A DNA stretch of 42,467 bases from assembly GCF_021568905.1 (NCBI RefSeq), contig NZ_JAKGSB010000011.1:1-42467 (forward strand), written 5' to 3'. Under the pieces are notes generated by a model. That model ran no database searches, was not told the DNA's origin, and saw only the letters and a program-made list of their open reading frames with translations. The first letter of the stretch is position 1. Every line of letters begins with the position of its first letter. Of the stretch, positions 30,164 to 41,630 are shown in pieces. Source of the stretch: Zavarzinia marina (GTDB lineage Bacteria; Pseudomonadota; Alphaproteobacteria; Zavarziniales; Zavarziniaceae). The position numbers and the translations under genes are program-made.

Positions 30164-31285
30164 ATGACCGACACCAGCCTGTCCGCGACGATGGGGCGAA
30201 CCCGGGCTCATCTTTTCAGTCCGACCGTGGACTTTCTTTGTCTCGGCGGTGGCGGAATCGTCGTCATGGCAGCGATCGCCTTGATGCTGCCGGGGGCGGC
30301 GGATATTGCCACGGTGGCCGCGGTCAGTCTTGTGGTCGCGAATTTCGTCAATCATCCCCATTTCGCCCATTCCTATCAAATCTTCTACCGAGGATTCGGG
30401 CGTCGCCTGTGCGATTCCTCGCTTCCGACGGTATTGCGCTTGCGCTATGGCTTTGCCGGCATCGTGGTGCCCATTCTGATCGCAGCCTATATGGCCGCGA
30501 CCATCCTGAGCGGTGACGCGCTGGCCCTCGGTTATGCGCTGAACTTCATGGGGTTCGTCGTTGGCTGGCACTATGTAAAGCAGGGCTTCGGGATCGCCAT
30601 GGTCGATGCCGCCATGGCAAGGCGCTATTACGCGCCGGGAACACGTCGCGCCATGCTGGTGAACGGATACGCCGGCTGGATTTATGCTTGGCTCGCGGTC
30701 AATCGCGCAGTCGCCGCACATGATCTCTGGGGCATCAAGAATGCCGCCTTTGCGCTGGGAGACACGGTGGCCGTAGTGGCTGGCGCGATCTTTGCCGCGA
30801 CTTCGGCCTTCGTACTATTGCGTTTGGCGGGCGACCGCTGGCGCCATGGTCGGCATTTTGCGGTAAATGGCCTGATCGCCTATTTCGTCTCTCTTTATGC
30901 TTGGGTCGTTTTTGTCCGAATCGATCCGATTTTCATTTATGTCGTGCCGGCAATGCATTCACTGCAATATCTGACAGTGGTCTGGCGTTTCGAGGCCAAT
31001 CGGGAGAGAGCGAAGGCCGGGACGGCTGCGCAGCGCCAAGCACCGGGCAACGGCCCGCGCGCGCGGCTTGCCGCATTTGGCTTCATGGGCCTGGTATTGG
31101 GGGCCGTTGGCTTCTGGGTTCTTCCTCTGACGTTGGACATGGCTGTCCCTTACGACCATGCCATCTTCGGAACCCATCTTTTCCTTTTTGCCTTCTGGAT
31201 CTTCATTAACGTCCACCACTACTTCATGGACAATGTGATCTGGCGCCGAGAGAATCCAGAAGCGAAGGCCTTCCTCTTTTCCTGA
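30164..31285 (+). CDS. Polytopic membrane protein with conserved-looking histidine motifs
   Basis: The product (373 residues) has about seven to nine membrane helices and no recognised family. Histidine motifs sit at helix ends: NHPHFAHSY (H64, H66, H69), GWHYVKQGFG (H136), PAMHSLQYLTVVWR (H265) and INVHHYFMDNVIWR (H351, H352). Such a spacing of His near membrane faces recalls membrane di-iron desaturases/hydroxylases or Brp/Blh-type beta-carotene oxygenases, but the exact signatures do not match, so metal binding is inference. It follows the two pilin genes (107 bases after copy 2) in a patch of lower GC and less strict codon choice, hinting at acquisition. The ATG at 30164 has GAAAGG about 11 bases upstream. 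Confidence 0.7.
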   Translation: MTDTSLSATMGRTRAHLFSPTVDFLCLGGGGIVVMAAIALMLPGAADIATVAAVSLVVANFVNHPHFAHSYQIFYRGFGRRLCDSSLPTVLRLRYGFAGIVVPILIAAYMAATILSGDALALGYALNFMGFVVGWHYVKQGFGIAMVDAAMARRYYAPGTRRAMLVNGYAGWIYAWLAVNRAVAAHDLWGIKNAAFALGDTVAVVAGAIFAATSAFVLLRLAGDRWRHGRHFAVNGLIAYFVSLYAWVVFVRIDPIFIYVVPAMHSLQYLTVVWRFEANRERAKAGTAAQRQAPGNGPRARLAAFGFMGLVLGAVGFWVLPLTLDMAVPYDHAIFGTHLFLFAFWIFINVHHYFMDNVIWRRENPEAKAFLFS

Positions 31286-31294
31286 CGGCGATGC

Positions 31295-32254
31295 TTAGTC
31301 CAGCGTGATCACCTGGACCGAGCGTGCCGGCTGCGCGCCCGGGGGCAGAGGGATCGTTTCAGCGGGATCGCTCGTTTCTCCCTCATTCATCGCGTCTTTG
31401 GCCGAAGCACCAACATCGATTGCGCCCGCTGGCGCATTGGGGGAGGCCGTTTCGACGTTCGCCGGTTCGGTCGCCGCCGATTCGGTCGCAGGCGGCTCTG
31501 TGCCGGCCATATCGCCATCGCTCACCATGTCGTCGGCGGCTTCGGGCGGTGTGGGCGGCACTTCGGTGCCGTCCGCGCGGATGATCTTGATCGAGCGGGC
31601 GGGCTGCGCGCCTGGCGGTGGGGGCGTCGGCGCCGCGGGCATGATCTCGGCGCCGTCGGTCGGGGGCGCGATTTCGACCACTTCGGGGACCGGGGCGGCG
31701 CTGGGCGGCGGCGGTTCCAGGAGCATGGGGCCGTCGGCCGGCTCCGGAATCGGCGCAGGCGGGGCTGCTGCTGCCGCATCCTCGCTGGCGTCGTAGATCA
31801 CGGTCGCATGGGCGGCGGGGTCCGCGTCGTCCATGGGATTCGGTGCGGCCGCCGTTTCGGGGGCGGGCGCTTCGGGAGAGGACGGCGGTTCCGGGGTCAT
31901 GGGCGTGGACGCCGTCGCGTCGAAGATGGTGGTGGCGCCGGCGGCCGGATCGTCGTCGGGCCTTTCGGGCGGCGGCGCGGTCGTGGCGATCGAGGGCGGC
32001 ACGGCTTCCGCTCCATCGTCCGTGGTCGCGTCGCGAATGACGATCGAGCCGGTCGCCGCCGGCATCGGCGGGCGTGGCACGGGGGGCGTGGCGGTCGCGG
32101 GGGGCGTGGCGGTCGCGGCGGGGGCCGTACCCTCGTCTGCATAGACCTCGGGGAAGAGGCTGCGTTTCGACAGGCGATCGCGAACGTTCGAGCAGGCGGC
32201 GACGGATGCGCTCACGCAGAGGGTCAGGATGACGAAAGTGGTTGTCGTCCGCAT
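31295..32254 (-). CDS. Pro/Ala-rich lipoprotein with repeated short motifs
   Basis: The 319-residue product has a lipoprotein leader MRTTTTFVILTLCVSASVAAC with the lipobox VAAC, lipidated at C21. The body is low-complexity (Ala, Pro, Glu, Asp, Thr) with repeated elements: SIVIRDATTDD, TTIFDATAS and TVIYDASED, and near the C-terminus PPGAQPARSIKIIRADG and PPGAQPARSVQVITLD. No known domain is visible; it is probably an extended periplasmic or surface-anchored protein. The start at 32254 has GGAG-GAGG upstream and a perfect TATAAT -10 about 95 bases before it. It converges with the membrane protein gene and diverges from the aldehyde dehydrogenase. Confidence 0.72.
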   Translation of the reverse strand: MRTTTTFVILTLCVSASVAACSNVRDRLSKRSLFPEVYADEGTAPAATATPPATATPPVPRPPMPAATGSIVIRDATTDDGAEAVPPSIATTAPPPERPDDDPAAGATTIFDATASTPMTPEPPSSPEAPAPETAAAPNPMDDADPAAHATVIYDASEDAAAAAPPAPIPEPADGPMLLEPPPPSAAPVPEVVEIAPPTDGAEIMPAAPTPPPPGAQPARSIKIIRADGTEVPPTPPEAADDMVSDGDMAGTEPPATESAATEPANVETASPNAPAGAIDVGASAKDAMNEGETSDPAETIPLPPGAQPARSVQVITLD

Positions 32255-32347
32255 GGGCCTCGCTCCGATCGTGGCATCGTCCGCATTCCTGCGCCCTTGG
32301 GTGGAACAGCGGCGGCCCAGCGTCAAGGGCCGAGGCGACAATCTGTC

Positions 32348-32353
32348 ATTATA
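32348..32353 (-). promoter_or_regulatory. Perfect -10 box for the lipoprotein gene
   Basis: TATAAT on the minus strand (32353 to 32348) stands in the AT-rich centre of the 247-bp divergent region. The -35 hexamer is not obvious, so it may need an activator. Confidence 0.4.
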
Positions 32354-32501
32354 TTGGTTCCGAAATGGTGCGGTGCGAAGCCGAATGGCGCCGCGACACC
32401 ATGGCGGACATGCCGCGCCGAGGGCTCGACGGCGGCAATGGAACGCCCTAACGTCTTCGCGCCAAAGAAAACCCGAGCCATTCGGCCAGGAGGAGAGCGT
32501 C

Positions 32502-33932
32502 ATGAGGGAGTATCTGCGTTTCTACATCGACGGCGCCTGGGTGGACCCGGTCGAGCCGAAGAGCATCGACGTCATCAACCCCGCGACCGAGGAAGCCTTC
32601 GCCCGCATCTCGCTGGGCTCGGCGGCCGATGTGGACAAGGCCGTGAAGGCGGCGAAGGCGGCGTTCGAGAGCTATTCTCTGACCACGCGGGAAGAGCGCA
32701 TCGACCTGCTGCAGCGGATCCTGACCGCCTATCAGGCGCGCTACGGCGATTTCGTCGAGGCGATTTCGACCGAAATGGGCGCGCCGCTGTTCCTTTCCAA
32801 GGCGGCCCAGGCCGCGACCGGCGTCGCCCATCTGGCCAAGATGATCGAGATCCTGAAGGAATTCCCGTTCCAGGAGTTGCGCGGCACCACGGCGATCAGC
32901 AAGGAGCCGGTGGGCGTCTGCGGTTTCATCACGCCCTGGAACTGGCCGATCAACCAGATCGTCTGCAAGGTCGCGCCGGCGCTGGCGGCGGGCTGCACCA
33001 TGGTGCTGAAACCGTCCGAGATCGCGCCGGTCAACGCCATGATCCTGGCCGAGGTCATGCATGAGGCGGGCGTGCCGGCCGGCGTATTCAACTTGGTGAA
33101 CGGCGATGGCATGGGCGTCGGCCAGCCGCTGTCGGCGCATCCCGACGTCGACATGGTGTCCTTCACCGGCTCGACCCGGGCCGGCGTCGCGGTCGCCAAG
33201 GCGGCGGCCGACACGGTGAAGCGCGTGCATCAGGAACTGGGCGGCAAATCCGCCAACATCATTCTGCGCGACGCCGACCTGAAGGCGGCCGTGACCGGCG
33301 GCGTGCGCGGCGTGATGGGCAATTCGGGCCAGTCCTGTAACGCACCGACCCGCATGTTCGTGCCCCGCGAAGCCCAGGACGAGGCGGCGGCGATCGCCAG
33401 GGCGGTCGCGGAGAAGATCAAGGTCGGCAATCCCTTCGAGGACGGCGTGACCATGGGGCCCGTCGTCTCGGACGTCCATTTCGCCAAGATCCAGGGCCTC
33501 ATCGCCAAGGGGATCGAGGAGGGGGCGACCCTGGTCACAGGCGGCCCCGGCCTGCCGGAAGGCATGAACAAGGGCTATTTCGTGCGCCCGACCGTCTTCG
33601 CCAACGTCACCAACGACATGACCATCGCGCGCGAGGAGATCTTCGGCCCGGTGCTGGCGATCCTGCCCTACGACAGCGAGGACGACGCCATCGCCATGGC
33701 CAACGACACGGTCTACGGCCTGTCGGGCTATGTCCAGTCCGGCGATCTCGACCATGCCCGCAAGGTGGCGGCCCGGCTGCGTACCGGCAATGTCCATCTG
33801 AACGGCGCCGGGCCCGATTTCGCTGCGCCCTTCGGCGGCTTCAAGCAGTCGGGCAACGGCCGCGAATGGGGCGAGTTCGGCCTCGAGGAATTCCTCGAGA
33901 TCAAGGCCGTGCTCGGCTGGGAAGCCGCCTGA
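32502..33932 (+). CDS. NAD(P)-dependent aldehyde dehydrogenase
   Basis: This ALDH-superfamily enzyme of 476 residues oxidises an unknown aldehyde to the acid. The catalytic Cys is in NSGQSCNAPT, the general-base Glu in HQELGGKS, the coenzyme-binding loops in FITPWNWPINQ and VSFTGSTRAG, and EEIFGPVLAI and FGGFKQSGNGRE are present. A strong Shine-Dalgarno (AGGAGGAG) precedes the ATG at 32502. It is close to the family annotated only as aldehyde dehydrogenase. It stands 97 bases before the cytochrome b561 gene on the same strand. Confidence 0.92.
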   Translation: MREYLRFYIDGAWVDPVEPKSIDVINPATEEAFARISLGSAADVDKAVKAAKAAFESYSLTTREERIDLLQRILTAYQARYGDFVEAISTEMGAPLFLSKAAQAATGVAHLAKMIEILKEFPFQELRGTTAISKEPVGVCGFITPWNWPINQIVCKVAPALAAGCTMVLKPSEIAPVNAMILAEVMHEAGVPAGVFNLVNGDGMGVGQPLSAHPDVDMVSFTGSTRAGVAVAKAAADTVKRVHQELGGKSANIILRDADLKAAVTGGVRGVMGNSGQSCNAPTRMFVPREAQDEAAAIARAVAEKIKVGNPFEDGVTMGPVVSDVHFAKIQGLIAKGIEEGATLVTGGPGLPEGMNKGYFVRPTVFANVTNDMTIAREEIFGPVLAILPYDSEDDAIAMANDTVYGLSGYVQSGDLDHARKVAARLRTGNVHLNGAGPDFAAPFGGFKQSGNGREWGEFGLEEFLEIKAVLGWEAA

Positions 33933-34029
33933 TTCGGCTGTCTCCCCGACGGGGCAAATTGTGCTCGTCTCCCGCTTCGATCGGCCCTTATCATGCAGGC
34001 GCCGTATTGGGGATGGGAGGCGGGTGCAG

Positions 34030-34587
34030 ATGGCGACGTCGAGGGCGTGGAAACGACGGGAGTATTCCGCCGTCGCCAAGCTCCTGCATTGGGTGATGGC
34101 GGGGGTCGTGATCGCGGCCTGGACCTTCGGCCTTCTGCAGGACGACATGCCCGCCGGTCCGGAGCGTCTGGCCCTGATCGATACCCACAAGGCGATCGGC
34201 AGCACGGTCATCGTGCTGGTCGCGTTGCGCATCCTGTGGCGCCTGTTCAATCCCGCGCCGCCCCTGCCGGGCACGATGGCGCCCTGGCTGCAGGGCGCCG
34301 CCATGGTCGGCCACCTCGTCCTCTACCTGTTGATGGTGGCGATGCCGATGTCGGGATGGCTGATCAGCTCCGCCTTCGGCTATCCGGTGATGCTGGCGGG
34401 CTTGGTGGAACTGCCCAGCCTTCTCGCCGACAAGGATCCGGAACTGGGCCGGACCGCGGCCGAGGCCCATGGCCTGATGGCCTGGATCCTGGCGGCGGCG
34501 GTGCTGGGCCATGTCGCCATGGCCCTCAAGCATCATTTCATCGATCGCGACGACATTCTCACGCGGATGATGCCCCGGGTGCGTTGA
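34030..34587 (+). CDS. Cytochrome b561 (CybB family)
   Basis: The 185-residue protein is a four-helix di-heme membrane cytochrome that oxidises quinol or takes electrons into the membrane. Heme-ligand histidines lie in AKLLHWVMAG, MVGHLVLYLL and VLGHVAMALKHHF; IDTHKAIGS supplies another. GGGAGG about nine bases upstream supports ATG 34030. The last 29 bases overlap the convergent methyltransferase gene. Confidence 0.9.
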   Translation: MATSRAWKRREYSAVAKLLHWVMAGVVIAAWTFGLLQDDMPAGPERLALIDTHKAIGSTVIVLVALRILWRLFNPAPPLPGTMAPWLQGAAMVGHLVLYLLMVAMPMSGWLISSAFGYPVMLAGLVELPSLLADKDPELGRTAAEAHGLMAWILAAAVLGHVAMALKHHFIDRDDILTRMMPRVR

Positions 34588-35251
34588 CCGCGCCGTCGAA
34601 ACACCAGACGGCGGTATTCTTTATCTCCATGTCCTCGAGGGCGCGCGAGACCGGCACCTGATATTCGGCGAGGCGCCGCAGGCGCCGGCGCGGCAGATAG
34701 GAACGGCCCGGGTCGCCGATCAGCACCAGACGGCCGGCGTCGGCGAGCGCGGCCAGCCATCCGGTGACGCGCGTCGCCATCGGGCTCTCGTAGCAGACGT
34801 CGCCGGCGAGCACGACATCGGCGTCAAGATCAAGGCGTCCGACCAGGTCGCCCGCCGTGACCTCGATCGTCACCTCGTTGAGTGCCGCGTTCATGGCGAT
34901 GGCGGTCAGCGCGAAGTCGTCGATCTCGTTGGCGGCGACATGGGTGGCGCCGGCCAGGGCGGCGGCGATCGCGACGATGCCGGACCCGGCCGCGAAATCG
35001 AGCACCCGCCTGCCGCGAACCAGTTCCGGGTTGTCGAGCAGATAGCGGGCCAATGCCTGGCCGCCGGCCCAGGCGAAGGCCCAGAACGGCGGCGGCAGGC
35101 CCATGCGGCCCAATTCATCTTCCGTGCGCTGCCAGAGGTCCATGGCCTCCGTCGCCAGATGGAGCCGGACCTCGGGCGCGTGGGGCGGCGTCACGATCTC
35201 CGTATTGCCGGCGATGAAACGGTGGCGGTCGGCGATGGGCGAATCGGACAT
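34559..35251 (-). CDS. Seven-beta-strand SAM methyltransferase (ETF-beta Lys methyltransferase-like)
   Basis: This is a 230-residue class I methyltransferase of the METTL20/COG3897 type (often annotated nicotinamide N-methylase). Motif I is VLDFAAGSGIVAIAAA near residues 83-98, the acidic cofactor ligand is in ANEIDD, and post-motif II is AGDVCYESP, fitting the D-x-x-Y signature of MTF16 lysine methyltransferases. PPPFWAFAWAGGQALARYLL precedes motif I, as in the ETF-beta enzymes. The likely substrate is the beta subunit of electron-transfer flavoprotein (family inference). The gene overlaps the cytochrome b561 gene at its 3' end. Confidence 0.83.
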   Translation of the reverse strand: MSDSPIADRHRFIAGNTEIVTPPHAPEVRLHLATEAMDLWQRTEDELGRMGLPPPFWAFAWAGGQALARYLLDNPELVRGRRVLDFAAGSGIVAIAAALAGATHVAANEIDDFALTAIAMNAALNEVTIEVTAGDLVGRLDLDADVVLAGDVCYESPMATRVTGWLAALADAGRLVLIGDPGRSYLPRRRLRRLAEYQVPVSRALEDMEIKNTAVWCFDGAVNAPGASSA

Positions 35252-35299
35252 GGCGGCGCCGGATCGAGGGAGGGAAGGGGAGGCGAGAGGCGAAACGAC

Positions 35300-35328
35300 G
35301 AAGAGCCCGACCGAAGGCCGGGCTCTTC
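35300..35328 (-). terminator. Intrinsic terminator of the zinc-ribbon gene
   Basis: GAAGAGCCCG and CGGGCTCTTC pair over ten bases around a nine-base loop. On the minus strand it follows the stop codon of the zinc-ribbon gene by about 18 bases and runs into a short T-rich stretch. Confidence 0.7.
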
Positions 35329-35346
35329 ATGCGCGTTTGAAGGCGA

Positions 35347-35592
35347 TCAGGCGCGGAAGAGGCCGCCGCAGGAGCCGCAGACGACGTTGACGTAGTAATT
35401 GGTGTCGAGGCCGACGGTCCAGCCGACGTGGCCGCACCAGGGGCACTGGGTATAGCCGTTGTAGCGGGCCTGGCCCTCGGTCGCGTCCTGGGGCGGCTTG
35501 GCCAGCAGGATGCCGAGCTTCGACTTGTCGATGGAGGCGGCATCCGCCTCGTCGATCTTGGTGCCGCGCTTGATGGTCAGTTCTTCGCTCAT
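35347..35592 (-). CDS. Zinc-ribbon protein, copy A (81 aa)
   Basis: This 81-residue protein has a four-Cys zinc ribbon: CPWCGH (C50, C53) and CGSCGG (C72, C75), separated by GWTVGLDTNYYVNVV. The N-terminal half (LTIKRGTKIDEADAASID) is polar. I know no family name; such short ribbons often bind nucleic acid or a protein partner. It differs from copy B only in its first few residues (MSEE versus MTNE). A ribosome site GGAGAA is conserved before both. Stop is TGA. Confidence 0.82.
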   Translation of the reverse strand: MSEELTIKRGTKIDEADAASIDKSKLGILLAKPPQDATEGQARYNGYTQCPWCGHVGWTVGLDTNYYVNVVCGSCGGLFRA

Positions 35593-35641
35593 TCCGATTC
35601 TCCGTTAGGGGGTCTGCAGGGTCCGGGCCCGCCGGCCGCTT

Positions 35642-35663
35642 CCTCTCGACCTCGGCCGAGAGG
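35642..35663. promoter_or_regulatory. Hairpin between the zinc-ribbon copies
   Basis: CCTCTCG and CGAGAGG pair around an eight-base GC-rich loop. It may end or attenuate the copy B transcript before copy A. Confidence 0.4.
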
Positions 35664-35738
35664 ATAGCGGTCGGCGCGCTGCCAGCACAATGGAGTCGAT
35701 CGCCTTCAAGGCGGGAGCTTCTGCCGGATGTCGCGGGA

Positions 35739-35984
35739 TTAGGCGCGGAAGAGGCCGCCGCAGGAGCCGCAGACGACGTTGACGTAGTAATTGGTGTCGA
35801 GGCCGACGGTCCAGCCGACATGGCCGCACCAGGGGCACTGGGTATAGCCGTTGTAGCGAGCCTGGCCCTCGGTCGCGTCCTGGGGCGGCTTGGCCAGCAG
35901 GATGCCGAGCTTCGACTTGTCGATGGAGGCGGCATCCGCCTCGTCGATCTTGGTGCCGCGCTTGATGGTCAGTTCGTTGGTCAT
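35739..35984 (-). CDS. Zinc-ribbon protein, copy B (81 aa)
   Basis: The second, upstream copy of the 81-residue four-Cys zinc ribbon begins MTNELTIKRG and is otherwise identical in protein to copy A. Over codons 5-81 only two silent DNA differences are visible (35820 and 35870 against 35428 and 35478 in copy A). Stop is TAA here. The 146-base spacer between the copies is not similar to the region upstream of copy B. A Crp-like palindrome lies about 140 bases upstream. Function is unknown. Confidence 0.82.
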   Translation of the reverse strand: MTNELTIKRGTKIDEADAASIDKSKLGILLAKPPQDATEGQARYNGYTQCPWCGHVGWTVGLDTNYYVNVVCGSCGGLFRA

Positions 35985-36582
35985 CGTGGTTCTCCGAAAA
36001 AGGCGTGGTGTTCTGGACCGACGGTCGTCGGCCTGTGGATTCCTTGGTCACTGACTGTCCGAAGATTACGGGCGCGACGTCCGCCCGGCAGTGAGGCAGG
36101 TCACAATCCCTGCGACGTTAAGCGTGACGGGAGTCACATTTTGGCCACTGGCCGCCGCCGCATCCGTCCGGCCGCGAATTCTCCGCGCTTTTCACGGATT
36201 CGAACTGTTCCCGAAGTATGGTTAAGAAGAAAAGCGAGCCGGTCCCGGCAGGGAAAGAATTTCCCGGTCGGATTGGTTGGGTTTCGGGAATAAAACGCCA
36301 TTCAACCAAATTGGTGGAAGCCCGGGCAGGTAGTTTCGATTTCGGCGGCGTTCGTGGTCGATATGAGTGCGGCGACCACACACAATGCATTTCGAAACGC
36401 CACTTGGGTCATGTGGGGTGCCGTCGCGTTCATTTCGGCGCTTGAGCCCAGAAAGAATGCAAATACCCCTGATTTGGTGAATTGATCACTCGATTTGGGG
36501 GTAGCTGATTTTGACGATCCGGGTGGCTTGGGGCACTGCAAAGGCAAGGGGCACCCTAAGAGTGCTGGCGAGGCGGAAGATC
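35985..36582. promoter_or_regulatory. 598-bp regulatory region between copy B and the repeat protein
   Basis: No convincing gene is present. The left part is GC-rich and holds the Crp-like site at 36123-36138. From about 36180 to 36520 the DNA is markedly AT-richer. Near 36464-36503 there are two GATTTGG direct repeats 21 bp apart (36471 and 36492), inside an inverted pair TACCCC and GGGGTA. This is the likely control region of the large repeat protein. Confidence 0.55.
36123..36138. promoter_or_regulatory. Crp/Fnr-type palindrome
   Basis: CGTGA-CGGGAG-TCACA matches the Crp half-site pair (TGTGA-N6-TCACA) at nine of ten positions. It lies about 140 bases upstream of zinc-ribbon copy B and 445 bases upstream of the repeat protein. 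Binding is inferred. Confidence 0.45.
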
Positions 36583-39960
<3,378 letters not shown>

Positions 39961-39982
39961 TCCGCCAATCCCGCATGAAGAA

Positions 39983-40010
39983 GGGCCGTGCCGCTGGCGC
40001 GGCCCTTTTT
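39983..40010 (+). terminator. Strong intrinsic terminator of the repeat protein gene
   Basis: GGGCCG-T-GCC, loop GCT, GGC-G-CGGCCC and TTTTT follow 23 bases after the stop codon at 39960. Confidence 0.85.
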
Positions 40011-40079
40011 CGTTTCGCCGGTTGCATCCGCGGGCTCCCTGTTGAAGGCTTCACAGCCTCATGACGATCAGGAGATGCC

Positions 40080-41591
40080 ATGTTCGAGAGCGCCGAAATC
40101 GGCAACAGCCTGCCGCGCGAGGCCTATGAGCGGGAGATGCCGCGCCTGCGCACCCGCCTGATCGAACTGCAGACCCAGCTTCTCGAACGCCGCGCGACCG
40201 AAGTGCTGATCGTCGTCGGCGGTCTCGTCGGCGCCGGCCGCAGCGAAACGGCACGCCTGATCGGCGAATTGTTCGATCCCCGCCATGTCGAGGTGGTGCC
40301 GGATCTGCCCCCCAACGACGAGGAAGCCAGCCGCCCGCCCATGTGGCGCTATTGGCGGCAATTGCCGGCCAAGGGCCGAATCGGCGTGTTCTTCTATGGC
40401 TGGTACGCCGGGGCGCTGGGCGAACGCATCGGCAAGCGCTGCGATCTCGCCCATTTCGACGCCCGCCTCGAGGGGATCAAGCGCTTCGAGCAGATGACGG
40501 TGGACGAGGGGGCGCTGGTCATCAAATTCTGGTTCCATCTCAGCCGCAAGAGTCAGCGCCGGCGCCTGGAGGAATTGGCGGCCGATCCCGAGACGGCCTG
40601 GCGCGTGACCAAGGAGGATTGGGCCCATGCCAAATCCTATCGCCGAATCCGCAACGTGGCCGAACGCATGGTGCGCGAAACCTCCACCGGGGCGGCGCCC
40701 TGGTTCGTGATCGAGGGCGAGGACCGCCATTACCGCGAGATCGCCGTGGCCCGCACCCTGGTCGACGAAATCTCCCGCGTGATCGCGGCGCAGGACGAGG
40801 CCGCCCACGCCCGCCGCCGGCGGCGCAATGGCGCCAAGACCGCGCGCCTGTCGCCGCCGCCGGTCGCGACCCTCGGCACCACCGACGTGCTCAGCGCCCT
40901 CGATCTCTCGCTGTCGCTGTCGAGCAAGGATTACGACGACGAATTGCCCCGCTGGCAGGGCCGTCTCGCCGAACTCTCGCGCGAGAAGAAACTGCGCAAG
41001 CGCGGCATCGTCGTGGCCTTCGAAGGGTATGACGCCGCCGGCAAGGGCGGCGCGATCCGGCGCGTGGCGGCGGCCCTGGACCCGCGCTTCTACCGCATCA
41101 TTCCCGTCGGCGCCCCGACCGACGAGGAACGGTCCCATCCCTATCTCTGGCGGTTCTGGCGCCATGTCCCGCAGCAGGGGCGCATGGCGATCTTCGATCG
41201 CACCTGGTACGGGCGGGTGCTGGTGGAGCGGGTGGAAAACCTGCTGGCGGAGGCGGATTGGCGCCGCGCCTACGCCGAGATCAACGAATTCGAACAGGAA
41301 CTGGTCGAGAACGGCCTGATCATCGTGAAATTCTTCCTCGTGGTCTCGCCCGGGGAACAGTTGAAGCGGTTCCGCGCCCGGGAGAAAGTGCCGTTCAAGC
41401 GCTACAAGATCACGCCGGACGATTGGCACAACCGGGAAAAGCGCAAGGACTACGACACCGCCATCATCGAGATGGTGCAGCGGACCTCGTCCGAACTCGC
41501 GCCCTGGACCCTGGTCGAGGCCGAGAACAAGCGATTCGCCCGCATCAAGGTGCTGAAGACCCTAGTCGAGACCATGGAGGCGGCACTCTGA
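40080..41591 (+). CDS. pap: Polyphosphate:AMP phosphotransferase (two-domain PPK2)
   Basis: The 503-residue protein has two tandem PPK2 kinase domains, the arrangement of Pap, which makes ADP from AMP and polyphosphate. The second domain (from about residue 275) has an intact P-loop EGYDAAGKGGAI with K322, then FDRTWYGRVL and the lid EKRKDYDTAI. The first domain has the loop GGLVGAGRSETA with Arg (R54) in place of the P-loop Lys and FFYGWYAGAL, so it is probably not catalytic, as in other two-domain PPK2s. It starts 70 bases after the terminator. It would help regenerate nucleotides in low-energy conditions. Confidence 0.92.
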   Translation: MFESAEIGNSLPREAYEREMPRLRTRLIELQTQLLERRATEVLIVVGGLVGAGRSETARLIGELFDPRHVEVVPDLPPNDEEASRPPMWRYWRQLPAKGRIGVFFYGWYAGALGERIGKRCDLAHFDARLEGIKRFEQMTVDEGALVIKFWFHLSRKSQRRRLEELAADPETAWRVTKEDWAHAKSYRRIRNVAERMVRETSTGAAPWFVIEGEDRHYREIAVARTLVDEISRVIAAQDEAAHARRRRRNGAKTARLSPPPVATLGTTDVLSALDLSLSLSSKDYDDELPRWQGRLAELSREKKLRKRGIVVAFEGYDAAGKGGAIRRVAAALDPRFYRIIPVGAPTDEERSHPYLWRFWRHVPQQGRMAIFDRTWYGRVLVERVENLLAEADWRRAYAEINEFEQELVENGLIIVKFFLVVSPGEQLKRFRAREKVPFKRYKITPDDWHNREKRKDYDTAIIEMVQRTSSELAPWTLVEAENKRFARIKVLKTLVETMEAAL

Positions 41592-41630
41592 CCGGACACC
41601 CCGCCAGGCGGGGGCCCGGGCGATCGACGA

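Noticed and set aside
36218-36547. Small open frames in the region before the repeat protein, one on minus with a signal-peptide-like stretch (ALCVVAALIST)
   Set aside because: No ribosome sites, atypical composition and in a regulatory-looking AT-rich region; at best a decayed gene start.
40080-40900. Arg in the N-terminal P-loop of Pap taken as a sign of a decaying gene
   Set aside because: Two-domain PPK2 enzymes normally have an inactive first domain, and the rest is intact.
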